A program made the position numbers and the translations under genes. The notes under the pieces are model-generated. The model saw nothing but the letters and a program-made list of their open reading frames with translations. It searched no databases and was not told where the DNA came from. Shown piece after piece: positions 60,745 through 64,000 of a DNA stretch of 64,000 nucleotides. Position 1 is the first letter of the stretch. Every line of letters starts with the position of its first letter. The stretch is from the NCBI GenBank assembly GCA_030141605.1, contig JAQGDQ010000103.1:64001-128000 (forward strand). The letters are read 5' to 3'. This DNA comes from Tubiluchus corallicola (lineage: Eukaryota; Priapulida; Priapulimorpha; Priapulimorphida; Tubiluchidae).

Positions 60745-61194
60745 GTGAGTGTCAGTCCGTGCTTACTATCTGAGAGTAATTCGCAGTAACTTTTGCTCTC
60801 TAGTCTAAACACGCTTGCGTGTTACTTGACAAGTTGCTTGCCGGGTTACGTGGCGAGAAAACCCGCTAGTCTGAAGACGCCATAACAATCATTAATGCGA
60901 TTTTTAAAATTAGTTTGGAGTTTTCATTAATTTCTTCTGAAGAAAATTTGTGTAATGAGTTCCTGGAAATTTTCGAGTCAATTAGTGTTATGATGAAGCT
61001 GTATTAATTGTGATTAAGTCAATAATGTCGTTAATTATCAGCTTTGCTCTTATCATAGATGATACTCTCGTTGGTGTTGCACTGAACTTGATATTGGCAA
61101 CGGCGTTAGTGATAATAATTATGACGCTGTTGATGATACATGAGAGCCCCCGTGTTATGACTATGACAAGGATGACAATAACGACAACAATAAG

Positions 61195-63735
61195 CTTAGA
61201 GTACAAAAAGAAAAGGCCCACAGAAATTATAAATTAAGCAGGACGAACGCTTCGTGGCAGTCCTATACTGCTATTAGAAATAAGTACAACAATGCTGTTA
61301 AAAAAGCCAAACGTGACTATTGAGACAAACTGAACGAGAAGCTATTAACTCCTGATACATGCCCTAAAGTCTGGTGGGAAATTACTAAAAGTTTTTACAA
61401 AAATACGTGTGACTATTTTATTTCTCCCATTATAGATGAAGCTGGTGCTGTCACAAGTGATGCTATTTCCAAGTGCAATGCACTTAACAATTACTTTGCC
61501 CAGCAGTGCCGTTTGAATACTTCAAATGCTTCATTACCCAGATTCGTATCGAAGATTGATACATACATGTCTCACATTACTCGAAGAACTCGAAGATTCT
61601 GTACTCGAAGATTTAGTGAAAACACTATTAAGTAACGTCAATATCTATAGGCCCTGATGGAATAAGCAACAAAGTACTTAAACTTTGTGCAAATTCATTA
61701 TCAAGCCCATTAACCCAATTGTTTACCTTCTCATTACAGTCAGGTCATTTTCCTAGCTTATGGAAAGTTGCAAATGTCTGCCCCGTACACAAAGGCGGAG
61801 ATAGACAGCTTGTTTCGAATTACAGACCCGTGGCGCTACTTTCATGTATGTCTAGGATTCTAGAACGCGTTGTCCTTAATCAGATGTATAACTACTTTGC
61901 TATTGATAATAACTTTTTGACGGAAAAGAACTCGAGGTTCAAATCAAACGATAGCACCATCAAAGAGCTAGTTTTAATCGTTCACAATTTGTATACAAGT
62001 TTAGACGACGGTGCTGAAATCTGTAGCGTTTTTCTGGACATCAGTAAAGCTTTTGATAAGGTGTGGCATGTAGGCTTGATATTCAAATTAAAGCAGTATG
62101 GAGTAAGTGGCCAACTTCTGTCTTGGCTATCATCTTACCTTCGAAACCGATCACAAAGAGTAACGCTAAACGGTAGTACATCTGATGCGATGTCACTTTT
62201 ATCTAGCGTCCCCCAAGGTTCTATCTTAGGTCCCCTTCTATTTTAGTGTATGCTAATGATATTACAGAAGACATTCAATCTGATATTCGCCTTTTTGTAG
62301 ACGATACGGTTTTAGTAGATTCATTTAAGGATGATCCACATACATCAGCAAATCGCTTAAAGGCAGATCTCAGAAATAATTGAAAACTGGGCCAAACGTT
62401 GGTTGATTAAATTTAATCCAAATAAGACCGAAGTCATGCTTTTCTCGCGTAAATCCAATGCTCCTCAATATCGTACTCTGTATTTACTCCACTAATACTC
62501 CACTGAAAACAGTAAATGTTCACGAACACTTAGATATCCATCTTACATCTGATCTGAACTGGAACTTTCACTTCTCAAAAATGGTAGACAAAACAAATTT
62601 AAAGCTAAACAACTTTCGACGCATGTTAGTTAATATGCCCAGAGCTACGCGGGAACGATTATTCATTACGACTATTCTCCCTGCCGTCGAATATGGTAAC
62701 GTAGTATGTTCAGGATGCAGCGAAAACAGTATACGTCTATTAGAAAATATTCAGCTAACTGCTGCTAGAATCTGTCTGGCGCTATGATTCGATCTTCCCC
62801 TGCAAGTGTCTTGACTGATAGCGGCTTCACTAAATTAGTGACGCGCTTCCATTATCATCGCCTATGTCTTTTTTCAATATAATCAATGACTTAGCGCCCC
62901 ACTATTTAAGTGCAATTCTGACGCCAAAGGTAAACGAAGTTACCCCCTGTTATGTACGTAGCGGTACTAAATACAGAAATTTTAATTGCCGTTCTGTTAG
63001 CTGTGAAAAATCGTTTTTCATATCCACCATTAACATGTGTAACAACCACAGAACATTCGTGAAATTACACCCATTTCACACTTCAAACAAGAGCTCAAAT
63101 CTCATTTCAAGTTTTTCGTTGCGTAAGAAACATTTTTCATTTGGTAAACCTCCAATTTCAGTGCATCATACGCGCATGAAAATCGGCTTTTCTCAGCTAA
63201 ACTATGACCTTTTCTCTAAAGGCTGTAAAGATAATAATGGTCATCCATTATTGCCGAATTGTAACTGTGGATTTCGATTTGAGTCTGTTGAACACTTTTT
63301 GTTGCACTGCCCATTGTATCAACAAACTAGGGTTGTTATGTTTGATCAATTAAATGAAATACGTCTGCCCGAAAACCTTAATATAGCTGCCTTAGGAACT
63401 AATGATCTGTTGAAGTTGTTATTGTTCGGAAAAGATGAATTTAACTATGTTGCTAACTGTAAAATATTCCAATGCATACATGACTTCATATTACGTACTA
63501 AACGCTTCCAGTAGTTTCTATCTGATATGAAATGCATCGGTCTTAAAAATTCGTACATTAATATTCTCTAACCGTCGTTTTCGACTAATGTCGAATGTAA
63601 TCTTGTAGTAAAACTCGTCAGCTTGTGTAGTTATACTCTATTCTTACTGTAAATGTTTTTGTAAATAGTGTATAAAAGTCTGATGTGTTGAGGATCCTAA
63701 ATCATGTTGTTCAAACAGTCTGATCCAATCCTATA
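61195..63735 (+). pseudogene. CR1/Jockey-like LINE, broken reverse transcriptase and C-terminal module
   Basis: The visible part starts in the linker between endonuclease and reverse transcriptase (SWQSYTAIRNKYNNAVKKAK), with a stop near 61321. The reverse transcriptase is clear from about 61650: SIGPDGISNKVLK, NYRPVALLSCMSRILERVV, FLDISKAFDKVWH and SVPQGSILGPLLF. A frameshift near 62246 precedes the catalytic D-D pair, which reads F-V-D-D-T. More shifts occur near 62385, 62460 and 62790. From 62864 a 216-residue frame holds the C-terminal cysteine module (CNCGFRFESVEHFLLHCPLY). The 3' end seems to lie before the (ACG)n tail. The endonuclease is missing. Confidence 0.85.
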
Positions 63736-63748
63736 ACAAATTATGTTT

Positions 63749-63757
63749 AAACTAATA

Positions 63758-63795
<38 letters not shown>

Positions 63796-63796
63796 G
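63749..63796. repeat. (ACG)n array at LINE 3' end
   Basis: About 14 ACG units followed by GAT-rich sequence. Its position directly after the LINE 3' UTR suggests it is or derives from the LINE tail. Confidence 0.85.
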
Positions 63797-64000
63797 GTTG
63801 ATGATGATGACGATGATGTGTATAATGATGATGGGAATAGCCTTCATATAGTGATGTCAAGGGTGGTTTCAGTGACAGTCATTGAAGATTGGATAAAGCT
63901 ATTTTTCTCGACTTGATAATGATTACGAAAAAAACTGATAAATAATTGATTACTAATTAATTCATTGAAAACTGTACAAGTGTAAATGCTAATACCAATT

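Overview
The window looks like a gene-poor, repeat-rich stretch of nuclear DNA from an AT-rich invertebrate animal. The grounds are multi-exon genes with GT-AG introns, two animal-type seven-transmembrane receptors, BEL/Pao and Ty3/gypsy retroelements, a CR1/Jockey-like LINE, several miniature DNA transposon families and very long di-, tri- and tetranucleotide arrays. The sex-peptide/myoinhibitory-peptide type receptor suggests a bilaterian, perhaps a protostome or marine lophotrochozoan, but the phylum cannot be fixed from sequence alone. No bacterial operons, rRNA or convincing tRNA genes were seen.

Three host genes are supported, all on the minus strand. (1) 1040-11528 holds the first seven coding exons of a GPR158/GPR179-like receptor: a signal peptide, a Cache-type extracellular domain and the start of the EGF-like cysteine module. 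The transmembrane part lies off the left edge. The exon phases fit throughout, and one intron appears to use a GC donor. Its introns hold a broken BEL/Pao element, a LINE 3' end, a hAT-like MITE and huge microsatellites. (2) 17993-18982 is a complete single-exon type II membrane protein of the nucleotide-diphospho-sugar transferase family (PF03407 type), with a probable 5' UTR intron. (3) 34062-35291 is a complete single-exon peptide GPCR of the sex peptide receptor/DMSR type, also with a probable 5' UTR intron. Two orphan coding-exon candidates, at 24318-24465 (-) and 60601-60744 (+), are weaker.

Mobile DNA dominates the rest. At 43.9-47.1 kb lies a 5'-truncated BEL/Pao pol with three stops and one frameshift. 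Directly after it, 47.5-50.5 kb is a palindromic element: two near-identical ~590 bp arms in opposite orientation around a Ty3/gypsy pol fragment in which the integrase C-terminus precedes the reverse transcriptase (Gmr1-like order). A degraded LINE occupies about 61.2-63.7 kb. Small families recur across the window: RepA (six copies, several with a TGACGTCA site), RepD (inverted ends resembling AAGCCTTTTCACAGTT), RepB/RepC (one pair forms a 1.6 kb fold-back), hAT-like MITEs with 8-bp target duplications, and independent inverted-repeat structures at 13.6-14.5, 35.5-36.4 and 58.2-59.2 kb.

The genes do not form a pathway. The two receptors and the glycosyltransferase are ordinary neighbours in a transposon-expanded landscape. 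The most unusual objects are the palindromic Gmr1-like element, the microsatellite held in the loop of an inverted repeat, and the GC-AG intron beside a LINE insertion.
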